A stretch of DNA of 64,000 nucleotides from AP-15 sp963772295. Lineage in GTDB: Bacteria; Pseudomonadota; Alphaproteobacteria; ATCC43930; CGMCC-115725. Location of the stretch: NCBI GenBank assembly GCA_963772295.1, contig CAVYWO010000012.1, positions 868,001 to 932,000 of the forward strand, read 5' to 3'. Made by a program: the position numbers and the translations under genes. Positions 48,083 to 56,632 of this stretch are shown here, in pieces (the stretch's first letter is position 1; each line of letters starts with the position of its first letter). The notes beneath the pieces are model-generated. The model searched no databases. It had not been told where the DNA came from and worked only from the letters and a program-made list of their open reading frames with translations.

Positions 48083-49118
48083 TCACGCGCAGTTGAAGAT
48101 CCTCGCCAACCGACGCTGATGCTCGCTTTCCCGATCGAAGGCGCGGCGCACGGCGGCAAAGGCGTCGGCGAGCGGAAAAATGTCCGAAGTGACGAGCAAG
48201 TCGGCGTCCTCCGCGCCGACCGGATGCCAGTAGACACCGTCCGCCGTAATCGTGATTTCCGGCACCAAATCGGCGCGAGCCAGCGCGATACCCCGCGTGG
48301 CGAAGCCGCGCAGCGCAATGTGGCGGACCACACGATCCTCGTCCGGGATCTGCTGGGCATCGAGGAAGCGGCGGAATTCCTCGGCCTCGGCGTCGGTCGA
48401 GACGGTCGCCGCCAGCCGCACCCGAAACCCTTCCGCGCGAGCGCGCTCGATGCCGCTCCATGCGCGCGCCCACGTGCCCCTGCCGCGATGGCGGTCGTGC
48501 CGCGCGGGCTCCGGGCTGTCGAGGCTGATCTGCAAGGTCACACGATCGCGCGGCAATGAGCGGAGCGTTTCGAGACGCCGCCCGGCGAGCAGCATGCCGT
48601 TGGTGAGGACCGTCGTCGCCGCGGTGGCGGCGCACGCAGCCAAAATCTCGCCGATGTCCGGCAGCAGAAAGGGTTCGCCGCCGGTCACGAAGATTTCGTT
48701 GACGCCGAGCTCGGCTGCCTCATTGGCAATCCGCCACACGCGCTCGAGGCCGAGCGCCCGCCGCGGCGCCTTGGGCGAGGAGCGCACGCAGCAATAGTCG
48801 CAATGCAGGTTGCAATCGAAATTGGTGTAGAGCCAGAGGCGGGATCCGACGGGGCGATCGGCGGCGGCAGCCGCCGGCGCCTCGCTGCAGCGAATCACCC
48901 AGCGCGTGCGGCCCGGCGCGGTCGTGGTGTCGATCAAGGTGTTTCGAGTGAAGCGGCACCAGGTCCTCGAGATCAGCGCCGATGTCCGCCTCGCGGCCGA
49001 TGACGGCCAGCAGGTCACCCGGGCGGCAACAGCGCAGCGCAGCAATCAGCTCGGGCAGCAGGCCGGAAGAAAAAGTCATCGTGCCGGCATCGATCTCGAT
49101 CCGCGTTTTCATCGTCAT
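48083..49118 (-). pseudogene. TusA-like domain fused to radical SAM domain, one frameshift
   Basis: From ATG 49118 the N-terminal 55 or so residues look TusA-like (SGLLPELIAALRCCRPGDLL). One extra base near 48972 then shifts the frame. The second frame continues TWCRFTRNTLIDTTTAPGRT, linking to a radical SAM domain with the cluster motif NFDCNLHCDYCC (CxxxCxxC), the GGEP motif in IFVTGGEPFLLPD, and VTLQISLDSPEPARHDRHRG. No SPASM cysteines were noted near the C-terminus, which ends ARIFNCA. The enzyme reaction is unknown. It is divergent from the SRPBCC/GST side. Confidence 0.7.
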
Positions 49119-49345
49119 GGGTCATACTATGATGGGTCCGTCATAGGGGGCGCACCCGATTTCGTCCGGATCGGGAGAAAGTGCGCTCGACCGGGGATCC
49201 GCGGCTCCAGAAGCGCCCACTCTGCATCCCTCGGATCGCTCGGATAGCCGTAGCCCTCCCGGCGATAAATCCGACGGTGCTCCTCCGTCCACATCGTTCT
49301 TCGCCGTCAAGCGAGTCACGTAACCCGGAAGTCTGCCGTCCGGGT

Positions 49346-49705
49346 CCAAGGCAAGATGCTTTTGGGAGAGGCTCTCGGCGTTCGCCGCCCGCCGGAACGG
49401 GCATTTACGGTCTTCACCCGGGAGACCGGCCGCGGTGGCCGCTCGAGCGCGGTTTTTCGTTCGACCGCGAGCGCCAACGAGATCTTTCTCGACGACCGCA
49501 CCTGACCGTGTTCAGTTGCAACGCTGCCGATTGGGAGGCGCCGACCGAAGTGGAAGACCGGTTCGCCGCCGAGCCGGGCGGCACGCGGGTCGATCTCGCG
49601 CATCGCGGGTTCGAGGTGGGCCCGCAGATGCGCGAACCCGGCGAGAGCTTCGCCGGCGGCTGGGACATCGTGCTGGCGGACTATCTCGAAGAGGCAAATC
49701 GATAG
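49346..49705 (+). pseudogene. SRPBCC (AHSA1-like) domain protein, frameshifted
   Basis: The first frame gives VRRPPERAFTVFTRETGR. A one-base shift then leads to WPLERGFSFDRERQRDL, and a further part reads EVEDRFAAEPGGTRVDLAHR then GGWDIVLADYLEEA, the usual C-terminal helix of AHSA1-type ligand-binding proteins. It sits 15 bases before the GST gene. Confidence 0.6.
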
Positions 49706-49719
49706 CAGAGGAGGCAGGT

Positions 49720-50334
49720 GTGCAGCTCTACCATTTTCCGTCGCCCAATCCGCAGAAGGTCACCTTCGCGCTGTTGGAACTGGGGCTGGACTGCGAAAAG
49801 ATCCCGGTCGACCTGGCGAAAGGGGAGCAGAGACAGCCGGCGTTTCTGGCGGTCAATCCGGCCGGTCGGGTTCCGGTGCTCGTCGACGGCGACCTGAGGC
49901 TGACCGAGTCGCAGGCGATCCTCGCCTATTTGGGGCAGAAAACCGGCCGGCTCTGGCCGAGTTCGGCGGCGGGGCAGGCGCAGGCCCTGCAATGGCTCTT
50001 CTTCCTGTCGCAGCACATGATGCCGGCGGTTGGCGGAGTGGCGATGCGGATCCGCGCCAAGGTGGTCGGAATTCCGGTCGATGAAGCGGTCGTCGCCCAT
50101 GGCGAGCAGGCTTTGAAGGCCATGCTGCCAATCGTCGAGGCGCATCTGAGAGACAACAGGTGGATGCTCGGCGCCGAATTCGGCCTCGTCGATTGCGCCT
50201 ATTGTCCGATATTGAACGTCGTCGAGAAGGCCGGTTTCAGCCTCGCCGAATTTCCTCGCGTCAGCGCCTATCTCGACGCGGTCCGCGCCCGCCCCGCCTG
50301 GAAGGAAACCCCCAAGCTCCCGTTATTGGAATAA
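49720..50334 (+). CDS. Glutathione S-transferase
   Basis: 204 residues. GTG 49720 is chosen after GAGGAGG six bases earlier. The thioredoxin-like N-terminal half has YHFPSPNPQKVTFALLELGL, the cis-proline loop NPAGRVPVLVD and the glutathione-binding TESQAILAYLG. The helical C-terminal half has LVDCAYCPILNVVEKAGFSL. A cytoplasmic detoxification or reductase role is usual. It is intact beside several decayed genes. A 17-bp stretch of its 5' end (49730-49746) recurs just past its stop. Confidence 0.88.
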   Translation: MQLYHFPSPNPQKVTFALLELGLDCEKIPVDLAKGEQRQPAFLAVNPAGRVPVLVDGDLRLTESQAILAYLGQKTGRLWPSSAAGQAQALQWLFFLSQHMMPAVGGVAMRIRAKVVGIPVDEAVVAHGEQALKAMLPIVEAHLRDNRWMLGAEFGLVDCAYCPILNVVEKAGFSLAEFPRVSAYLDAVRARPAWKETPKLPLLE

Positions 50335-50360
50335 CTATCCGACCATTTTCCGTCGCCCCC

Positions 50361-50369
50361 ACGCTGCGC
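50361..50369 (+). repeat. Target-site duplication of the IS4 element, left
   Basis: ACGCTGCGC, identical to 54750-54758 on the other side. A 9-bp duplication is what Tn5/IS50-type elements make. Confidence 0.9.
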
Positions 50370-50452
50370 CTGATCTTTACCCATATGTGTGCATCGGACA
50401 GTCGGTTTACGGCAGATTTGGTATGGGCTCGGCGAGGTCGGTTGGCGCCGGG

Positions 50453-51166
50453 CTAAGGGGGCAGTGGGTAGGCGATAGCGTAGCTGCGGAAGGCGGCGGT
50501 GATGTCGTCCAGGCGCTGCAGGCCGCGCCAGAGGGTTTGGGGACCGGGTTGGCCGTCGGATTTGCGGGCGAGGAAACCGCCGAGTTGGGCGATCAAGAGG
50601 ATCATCTGGCAGAGCGAAGGCGGTTGCGCCGGCGGCGGCTTGCGGGTGTGGAAGACGACCAAGGCCTTCCACTGCTCGGGCTCGAAGGCGACGGTACAGG
50701 GCAGTTCGGGGGTGGCCCGCCCGAGCCAGGTGAGATAGTGGATGCGCCAGGCGACGACCATGTCGATGGCGAGGCAGGTTTCCAGACGGTCGGCGGTTTC
50801 GAGCTGGCGATCTTCAATGCGGCATCCGCTCTTGAGGATGCGGTGGAAGACCTCGATCCCCCAGCGCCGGGTATACCACTGCATGCGCTGGAGAGCGTCG
50901 TCCAGCGAGGCGACCGGCACGGTGGTCAGCAGCATCCAGTCGAGCGGCTTGATGTCGGGTGGCGGGTTTTCTTCGCGGCTGCGCACGACCCATAGCCGCA
51001 GCGCCGGGAGCTTTGCCTTGTGTCGCGGCGGCGACAGGGTGACCTCGGCGAAGCGCACGCTCATCAGGGCGGTACGGGCCGGCTGGCGGCCGCGGAGGGG
51101 CACCTCGAGTGCGATCTGCCCGGCCGCCGGCAGGCTTTCCATAAAAGGCCACAAGCGGCGCACCTG
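50453..51166 (-). pseudogene. IS4-type transposase, C-terminal part
   Basis: 237 codons of the transposase C-terminus, from RRLWPFMESLPAAG to the end SYAIAYPLPP. The catalytic-core region reads WMLLTTVPVASLDDALQRMQ, WYTRRWGIEVFHRILKSGCR with the YREK-like motif (Y..R.W.IE.FH..LK), and QLETADRLETCLAIDMVVAW. Joining 51166 to 53149 after removing the inner element and one ACCTG gives DEQVRRLWPF in frame, restoring a protein of about 751 residues. Confidence 0.85.
51162..51166 (+). repeat. Target-site duplication of the ISNCY element, left
   Basis: ACCTG, repeated at 53144-53148. Keeping one copy restores the host reading frame exactly. Confidence 0.85.
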
Positions 51167-51236
51167 TGTAGGCGCCGGATCAAAATGTCACTCGCCTGCC
51201 AATTAGAGATGACACTCCCGGGCGGATTTCCGGGGG

Positions 51237-52544
51237 GTGTCAAGGGTGACGGTTCGGCTGATGAGCGATGGCGAGTTGAGGCGGCTCGAGGTGCTGCGAG
51301 ATTTGGATCAGCGGCGGCTGACGACCGAGGCGGCAGCGCAGCTGCTGAGGCTCGAGCGGCGTCAGGTATTCCGGCTGTTGAAGGCGTACCGGATCGAGGG
51401 CGCTGCTGGCCTGATTTCGAAGCGGCGTGGCGGTCCGGGCAACCGGCGCAAGCCCGAGGCGCTTCGGAGCAAGGTGCTGTCGATCATTCGCGAGCAGTAT
51501 TGGGACTTCGGCCCGAGCTTGGCGGCCGAGAAGCTGCGCGAGGTTCACGGGATAACGCTCGGTCGCGAGACGCTGCGGCTATGGATGGTCGAGGCCGGGC
51601 TGTGGCTCGATCGCAAGCAGCGGCGAAAGCGCGTCCACCAGCCGCGCCATCGTCGCGACTGTGTCGGCGAACTGGTGCAGGTCGACGGCAGCGAGCATTG
51701 GTGGTTCGAGGACCGCGGCCCGCAATGTACGCTGCTCGTCTTCGTCGACGACGCGACCAGCCGGCTGATGCACCTGCAGTTCGTCGAGAGCGAGTCGACA
51801 TTCGCCTATTTCCATGCCGCCCGCGCCTATCTGGAGGCCTGGGGCAAGCCGGTCGCCTTCTACAGCGACAAGCACGGGGTCTTTCGCGTCAACCACGAGG
51901 GTGCCAGCGGTGGTGACGGGATGACCCAGTTCGGGCGTGCGCTGCATGCTCTGAACATCGACATCATCTGCGCCAATTCGAGCCAGGCGAAGGGCCGGGT
52001 CGAGCGGGCGAACAAGACCTTGCAGGATCGGCTGGTCAAGGAGTTGCGGCTAGCCGGCGCGCGCAGCCTGGCCGAAGGGAACGCCTTGCTGCCGGCTTTC
52101 ATGGCCGACTACAACGCCCGCTTTGGCAAGCCGCCGGCGAACGCGAAGGACCTGCACCGGCCGCTGCGTGCCGGCGACGATCTGGAGGACGCCTTTGCCT
52201 GGAAGGAGGAGCGCACCCTTTCGCAAGCGCTGACGCTGCAATACGACAAGGTGATCTTCATCCTGGAACCGAGCGACCAGGCCAAGGCGGCGATCGGCAA
52301 ACGGGTCACTGTCGTCGATTATCCCGATGGCCGGCTATCAATCCGCTACAAGGGCGTCGCGCTCGCCTACCGCACCTTCGATGAGCTGCGCCACGTCCCG
52401 CAGGCTGCGATTGTCGAGAACAAGCGGCTCGGCGCCGTCCTCGCCTTCATCCGCGAGCAGCAGATCGAACGGGCAGAGGTCCGCAGCAGGAAGGCGCCGC
52501 GCCGCCGCGATCAGCGCGACGCGCGCCTATTCAAAGTCGGCTGA
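51237..52544 (+). CDS. ISNCY family transposase
   Basis: 435 residues. The N-terminal helix-turn-helix region (RLTTEAAAQLLRLERRQVFR, GAAGLISKRRGGPGNRRKPE) is followed by an rve-type DDE core: first Asp in GELVQVDGSEHWWFEDRGPQ, second in VAFYSDKHGVFRVN, Glu in KGRVERANKTLQDRLVKELR. A C-terminal beta region (YDKVIFILEPSDQAKAAIGK) and basic tail follow. This is the IS1202-group pattern. The start could also be ATG 51261 (MSDGELRRLE). It appears intact, so the element may be active. Confidence 0.9.
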   Translation: MSRVTVRLMSDGELRRLEVLRDLDQRRLTTEAAAQLLRLERRQVFRLLKAYRIEGAAGLISKRRGGPGNRRKPEALRSKVLSIIREQYWDFGPSLAAEKLREVHGITLGRETLRLWMVEAGLWLDRKQRRKRVHQPRHRRDCVGELVQVDGSEHWWFEDRGPQCTLLVFVDDATSRLMHLQFVESESTFAYFHAARAYLEAWGKPVAFYSDKHGVFRVNHEGASGGDGMTQFGRALHALNIDIICANSSQAKGRVERANKTLQDRLVKELRLAGARSLAEGNALLPAFMADYNARFGKPPANAKDLHRPLRAGDDLEDAFAWKEERTLSQALTLQYDKVIFILEPSDQAKAAIGKRVTVVDYPDGRLSIRYKGVALAYRTFDELRHVPQAAIVENKRLGAVLAFIREQQIERAEVRSRKAPRRRDQRDARLFKVG

Positions 52545-52608
52545 GCGTTTTCACGAGCTGAGCAGGGCCGCCCTATACACACTCGTTACGTAACGGAATA
52601 GCGAGCCT

Positions 52609-52926
52609 ATGAAACGAGGCCCTAAGCCCTTGCGTGAAAAGGCGATGACGACAGCCGAGCGGCAGGCCCGGTTTCGCGCGACGCACACCGACGGGATGTC
52701 CAGGATCATATACCGAAGACCCGCCGACCGGCGCAGCCGGGCGCAGCGATGGCGCGCGGCCGTGGCCGAGCTTGTCGCCTTACAGGACGATTACCGAACG
52801 TGGCTGCAGGCGCTGCCGCAGAACCTTGAGGCAAGCGCCACGGCGGAGGCGCTGCGGGCGATCTGTGATCTCGATCTTTCCGATCTCGAAAGCGTCGAGC
52901 CGCCGCGCGGCTTTGGTCGCGACTGA
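52609..52926 (+). CDS. Small IS-associated accessory protein (ISNCY version)
   Basis: 105 residues with a basic N-terminus (MTTAERQARFRATHTDG) and a conserved C-terminus (WRAAVAELVALQDDYRTWLQ, LDLSDLESVEPPRGFGRD). It clearly belongs to the same family as the proteins in the two IS110 copies, although the transposases are unrelated. It lies 64 bases after the transposase inside the element. The function is unknown. Confidence 0.75.
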   Translation: MKRGPKPLREKAMTTAERQARFRATHTDGMSRIIYRRPADRRSRAQRWRAAVAELVALQDDYRTWLQALPQNLEASATAEALRAICDLDLSDLESVEPPRGFGRD

Positions 52927-53127
52927 TGCAACGGGAGCCTGCCTGTCCGCCCGGGTTCTTCTACGAGCCGAGCGTGCTGACGCCCGCTCGGTAGACAACC
53001 GGTGCGGCTGCAAGCGTCCATGCATCGGGCGGCGGTCGGGCGCTGCGCTACGCCGGGGCTGCGCGCCCGCCCGCCGCCCGCCCCCAACCGACAGTGACAT
53101 TTCTAAATGGCAGAAAGAGTGACATCT

Positions 53128-54690
53128 CTATTTGGTGGACACAACCTGCTCGTCGCCCGGGTCAGGCTGGAGAGCACGGTCTTCGGTGGCCCTGACCAAC
53201 AAGTCGAGGTGGGCGCTGTCGGCTTCCTGCAGGAACTCGAAGACATCGCACTCGCGATCGGCGACGGTGACGATGCGCGTGTTCGGGCATCGATCGGCGG
53301 CGGCCCGGATCTCCGTCAGCGGGCGGATCCATTTGTAGCTCTCCTTCGCCGCGATCGGCCTGGTGTGGCGCTGATGTTTCTTGCCGAAGGTATTGGCATC
53401 GCGCGCCCAGCACTGGACATCGAGCAGGCCGAGGGGCAGGCCATCGGGACGCAAGGCCAGGGTATTGTGCAGGATCAACCCTTGGGCGCCGTCGCGCCGG
53501 CTGCCGATCGGGCCGAGGCCTTGGGTCTGCGGGTGCTTGGTGTAGTTGAGGCTGGAGCTGTCCTGCACCGCCAGCACGATGACCTCCTGTCGCATGCGCG
53601 CGACGGTGGCCTGATGGTGCGGTTCGAGTACAGCGTCCATCGTGACCCGCTGGTGATCAAAGAACCGGTAGGCGGCCTTGGTTCGGGCCAGCGAACCGCA
53701 GGCTTGCGCGATATTGGCCATGGGCCGGGCAAAGAACGCCCCGGCCAGATCCAGCAGTCGCCGCTGCAGCCGGCGATCGCCGAGCTTGGCACCGCCGAAT
53801 TCCTGCCGCACCCAGTTGGGCTCGGGCGCCGGCCGCGCCCCGCACAGGCGCTTGAGGGTCGGCCGGGACAACGGATAGAGAAACACCCGCTTCGCCGGCA
53901 AGTGCGCCGTGCCGGTCCGATCCTGGCGCCCCCGACCGGCGGTCATGCCGACTTCGATCCAGTTGGCGGCACGATAGGCGGTGCCCGGGCGAGCGGCCTC
54001 GACATAGCTTTCCATCAGCCACGGCCGGACCGCAAAGGCTTGCTGCCAATCGCCGACAATCCGCCGCGTTAGCTGCCCCAAAACATGCGAAGCGAGATGT
54101 GCGACCCGGACCGTCGGCAGGATCAGAAAGCGGCTGTTGCACACAACTCCCGTCAGGTTGGCGCCACGCTTGGCGTCGTCCCAGCCCAGCCACTCATCGC
54201 GCCCCCGCAGCCGCCACGCGGCGGCACTGACCGCCAGCCCGCCGAGCACACCATGCCGCGCGCCGCAAATCAGATAGCGAATTCGCTCACCACACAACGA
54301 CGCGCGACCGCAGGGATGGTGCGCCGCCATCATCGCATCCCAGGTCCGGCTCTCCGGCGTCCCGCCGCTGACCCGCTGCAGCGTGACCGCCCCCAGATCG
54401 GCCAAGCGACCGCTCACTTGCGGGGCCGGGCAAACCTCGGCCGGACGCCGCTCCGGCGGCCGCCGACGGGCCGCCGGAAGCACGATCGCACCGCGCCGCT
54501 CAAGCCCAATCAGATGCTTGCGGCAGGCCATCTCCTGCGCGCGACCACGGCGATCCTTCCAGCCCAGCCGTTCGCATACCTCCTTGGCCAGCCGATAGCG
54601 CGACAAGCCCGCATCCGCGCCGACGCGCGCGCGGATCCATGACAGATGCTCTGCCGCCTCCAGCTGCTGTTTCGGGCTAAGGGGCCCCAT
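53128..54690 (-). pseudogene. IS4-type transposase, N-terminal part with DruA-like domain
   Basis: From ATG 54690. Residues 1 to about 270 match the DUF4338/DruA type (LSRYRLAKEVCERLGWKDRR, TWDAMMAAHHPCGRASLCGE, RYLICGARHGVLGGLAVSAA, NSRFLILPTVRVAHLASHVL). From about 300 comes a Tn5-like DNA-binding domain (NWVRQEFGGAKLGDRRLQRR, AAYRFFDHQRV) and the start of the DDE core (VIVLAVQDSSSLNYTKHPQT with the first Asp; IVTVADRECDVFEFLQEADS with the second). Native coding ends at 53149; the last residues come from the guest element. Confidence 0.85.
53144..53148 (+). repeat. Target-site duplication of the ISNCY element, right
   Basis: ACCTG, matching 51162-51166. Confidence 0.85.
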
Positions 54691-54745
54691 GCCCCCTTGC
54701 TAGCCCATTCCGTTTTCTGTGTCCAGAGGCACTTATGGGCAAAGA

Positions 54746-54976
54746 TCAGACGCTGCGCGGGGGGTGGCGACGAACATGGCGCAACAGCTCGAGACGCTTG
54801 GGCGTCATGATCCGCGCCAAGGTCTCGAATTTCTCGAAGCCGACATGCCGTTCGGCATTCGCTACCGTCAGCCCGCCGCGCTCGGCGCGATGCCAGGCAT
54901 CGACAAAGCGGCGGCCCATGTCGTCGATGGTTTCCCCGATATGCACCTGCAGCGGCTGCTTGTTCTCTCCGTTCAT
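54746..54976 (-). pseudogene. TumA-like HTH antitoxin, truncated by the IS4 element
   Basis: 76 residues, NGENKQPLQVHIGETIDDMG to MTPKRLELLRHVRRHPPRSV, where the IS4 end supplies a stop. The family (HVO_A0114/TumA-like helix-turn-helix proteins) normally continues with its recognition helices, so DNA binding is probably lost. Rejoining the two IS flanks does not give the usual continuation but runs into the GST 3' end antisense. The gene therefore was already rearranged. It overlaps the toxin gene by four bases (ATGA). Confidence 0.7.
54750..54758 (+). repeat. Target-site duplication of the IS4 element, right
   Basis: ACGCTGCGC, identical to 50361-50369. Confidence 0.9.
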
Positions 54977-55245
54977 CGTGCTTCTTTCCTCGCCGCCTGC
55001 AGGGCCGCCGTGAAATCCTCGATCAGCCGCTCCGGACTTGCGCAGCGGTAGCCCGTTTCGACCGGGCCGATATGCCGGTGATCGCCTTTGCCGCGCTCGT
55101 TGTCGGGACGCCCATAGAACAGCGTATATTTGAACTCATGCGGAGACGGCGGGACCGCCGCCGGCACCCGCCAAATCCGCATCTCGATGATCGCGCCGTC
55201 CTCCAGCACCTGCTTGTCCTCAAAGATCGGCTCGGCGGAAGGCAT
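54973..55245 (-). CDS. TumE-family toxin (DUF6516)
   Basis: 90 residues with the family core FKYTLFYGRPDNERGKGDHR, then HIGPVETGYRCASPERLIED. The conserved NERGKGDHRH motif is intact. TumE-type proteins are toxins paired with a TumA-like helix-turn-helix antitoxin, here the broken gene at 54746-54976. With its partner truncated, the toxin should be harmful unless it is silent or another antitoxin exists. Confidence 0.75.
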   Translation of the reverse strand: MPSAEPIFEDKQVLEDGAIIEMRIWRVPAAVPPSPHEFKYTLFYGRPDNERGKGDHRHIGPVETGYRCASPERLIEDFTAALQAARKEAR

Positions 55246-55325
55246 TCAGCGAACCCGCGGCCGGCAAGCGCTATGGAACACGACGCCATATGTCGTCACG
55301 TAACGCAACCCCCTCCGCCTATCGC

Positions 55326-55912
55326 CTATCGGTCGATGTCGCCGCCGCGGCCTTTGTCCCGACCCTTGTTGCGGCCGCGCTCTTTCGCGGTCGGCGCGTG
55401 GATCCGCATGATCTTGTCGGCTTGCGGCCGGTAGCTGGTGGCGGCGTGCGTCGCCTCGTCGCGCAATTCCTGGATCAGCCGGGTGCCCGAGGCCTTGTCC
55501 TCGATCAAGACGACATCGGCCCGCCAGCGGCGATGCTCGTCCTTCACCCGGCGCTTCAATTCCGGGTAGTCGAAGCGCTCGCGCACGACGTCGATGAGAT
55601 AGAGGTGCTTGGCGCTGATGCCCCAGCTCTCGTGCACACGCTGAAATCGGCGAGCTCGGGCTCGTCCAGCCTATCGATGCCGGCGCGGCATCGGCCACCC
55701 GCTCCATGTCCTTCGGCGAACGCCGACAGGCAGTCGAGCTTTCCAGACCACTTGCGTGTCGATCTCGGCGCAGACGGTCGACCATGCGGTGCAGCTCCGG
55801 CGGGTCCAGCGCCCGCCTGAGGATGCGCGGGCAGCGGCTCGCAGCCCGCGGGGCGCCGTGCGGGATGTCGGTCTCGTGTTTGGACAGGGGGGCGTAGCCA
55901 AGCGGCATTCAA
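55326..55912 (-). pseudogene. Phage terminase large subunit, C-terminal remnant
   Basis: In one frame (55326-55637) the nuclease-domain part of a TerL is clear: SWGISAKHLYLIDVVRERFD, RADVVLIEDKASGTRLIQEL, SYRPQADKIMRIHAPTAKER. Upstream, other frames carry ELADFSVCT and weaker traces, so frameshifts separate them. The C-terminus is replaced by a Lys/Arg/Gly-rich tail. No other phage genes are near. This is a prophage relic. Confidence 0.65.
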
Positions 55913-55972
55913 ACCGTTAGCTCAATTTTCTCTGGCCGCACTCCCTGCATCATGCGATCAACCGGACCTTAG

Positions 55973-56386
55973 TTAGCTGCCGCGGCGTTGCCGAGCGTCA
56001 TCGGCGGCCCGCGATACGCATTCATCCGCGTTGCCGGCGCCTTTGCCCTTTGCCAAGGCGCCATATAAGCTTTCAGCGGTGGCGGAAGCTCGGGCGAGGG
56101 CTTCGGCGGTTCCAGCTTCTCCAAGATCGCCCTTTAAGGGCGCCAGCTGCGGCGACAGCGGATAGCGGTTTTCATCGATGGTGTGCCGGAGAAGCTGAGA
56201 GAGGTCGATTGGCTCGCTGGTCCCGAGCCCGAAACCCCGACCGACAGGGCCATACGGTAAGAAGGCGAGCGAATACGCAAAGCGTTTCCAGAAATCGATT
56301 TCGCTCTTCCGGTCCCGCGCCATCGCCAAACCTGAATTGGCGGTATCGAGATGAGTCCGCAGTGAAGCGGCTGCCGGCCCAATCAT
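55973..56386 (-). CDS. Hypothetical protein
   Basis: 137 residues, MIGPAAASLRTHLDTANSGL, KSEIDFWKRFAYSLAFLPYG, IDLSQLLRHTIDENRYPLSP, with an Ala-rich helical C-terminus. No signal peptide or known domain is seen. Lower GC content and its place beside the terminase relic suggest acquired or phage-derived DNA. The start at 56386 is the only good ATG. Confidence 0.5.
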   Translation of the reverse strand: MIGPAAASLRTHLDTANSGLAMARDRKSEIDFWKRFAYSLAFLPYGPVGRGFGLGTSEPIDLSQLLRHTIDENRYPLSPQLAPLKGDLGEAGTAEALARASATAESLYGALAKGKGAGNADECVSRAADDARQRRGS

Positions 56387-56632
56387 GACGCCTTTTTGAC
56401 TAATTTTATGATGTTCGGTGGACGAAATTACTAATGAAAGTCTCGAATTTTACAATAGGGTGAAACTCCTTAGCAAGAGGTTGACAATCCGAAGATGGTC
56501 GGTGCAAAAGCCGATACCGTAAGTTTACAGGAGCGGTATGTGACTCTACGCATGCCGTTCTGGAGAAACAAGTGAATGAAACGACCGGGAACCGATTTCA
56601 GATCGGCCTGAACAGAAAAAGGGACGTGACAA

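Larger units (their letters stand above)
51167..53143 (+). mobile_element. ISNCY (IS1202-group) insertion element
   Basis: 1977 bp. The terminal inverted repeats start TGT and align over 27 bases into ATGTCACTC at both ends, then share CTGCCA.TTAGA further in. A 5-bp ACCTG duplication flanks it. It carries a DDE transposase and a small accessory gene, both on the plus strand, opposite to the host transposase gene. Confidence 0.9.
50370..54749 (-). mobile_element. Tn5/IS4-type insertion element with DruA-domain transposase
   Basis: The ends are CTGATCTTTACCCATATGTG (left) and, on the other strand at the right, CTGATCTTTGCCCATAAGTG, which resemble the Tn5 outside end. Exact 9-bp duplications flank it. 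Its single gene, on the minus strand, is interrupted by an ISNCY element (51167-53143). Without the guest it would be about 2.4 kb. It sits in a TumA-like antitoxin gene. Confidence 0.9.

Noticed and set aside
53149..54690. Druantia phage-defence system because of the DruA-like domain
   Set aside because: The domain is fused to a Tn5-type transposase inside an element with target duplications, and no other Druantia genes are present.
56387..56632. Promoter before the multicopper oxidase gene (TTGACA at 56481)
   Set aside because: No acceptable -10 element at 16-18 bases downstream, so it is not listed as a feature.
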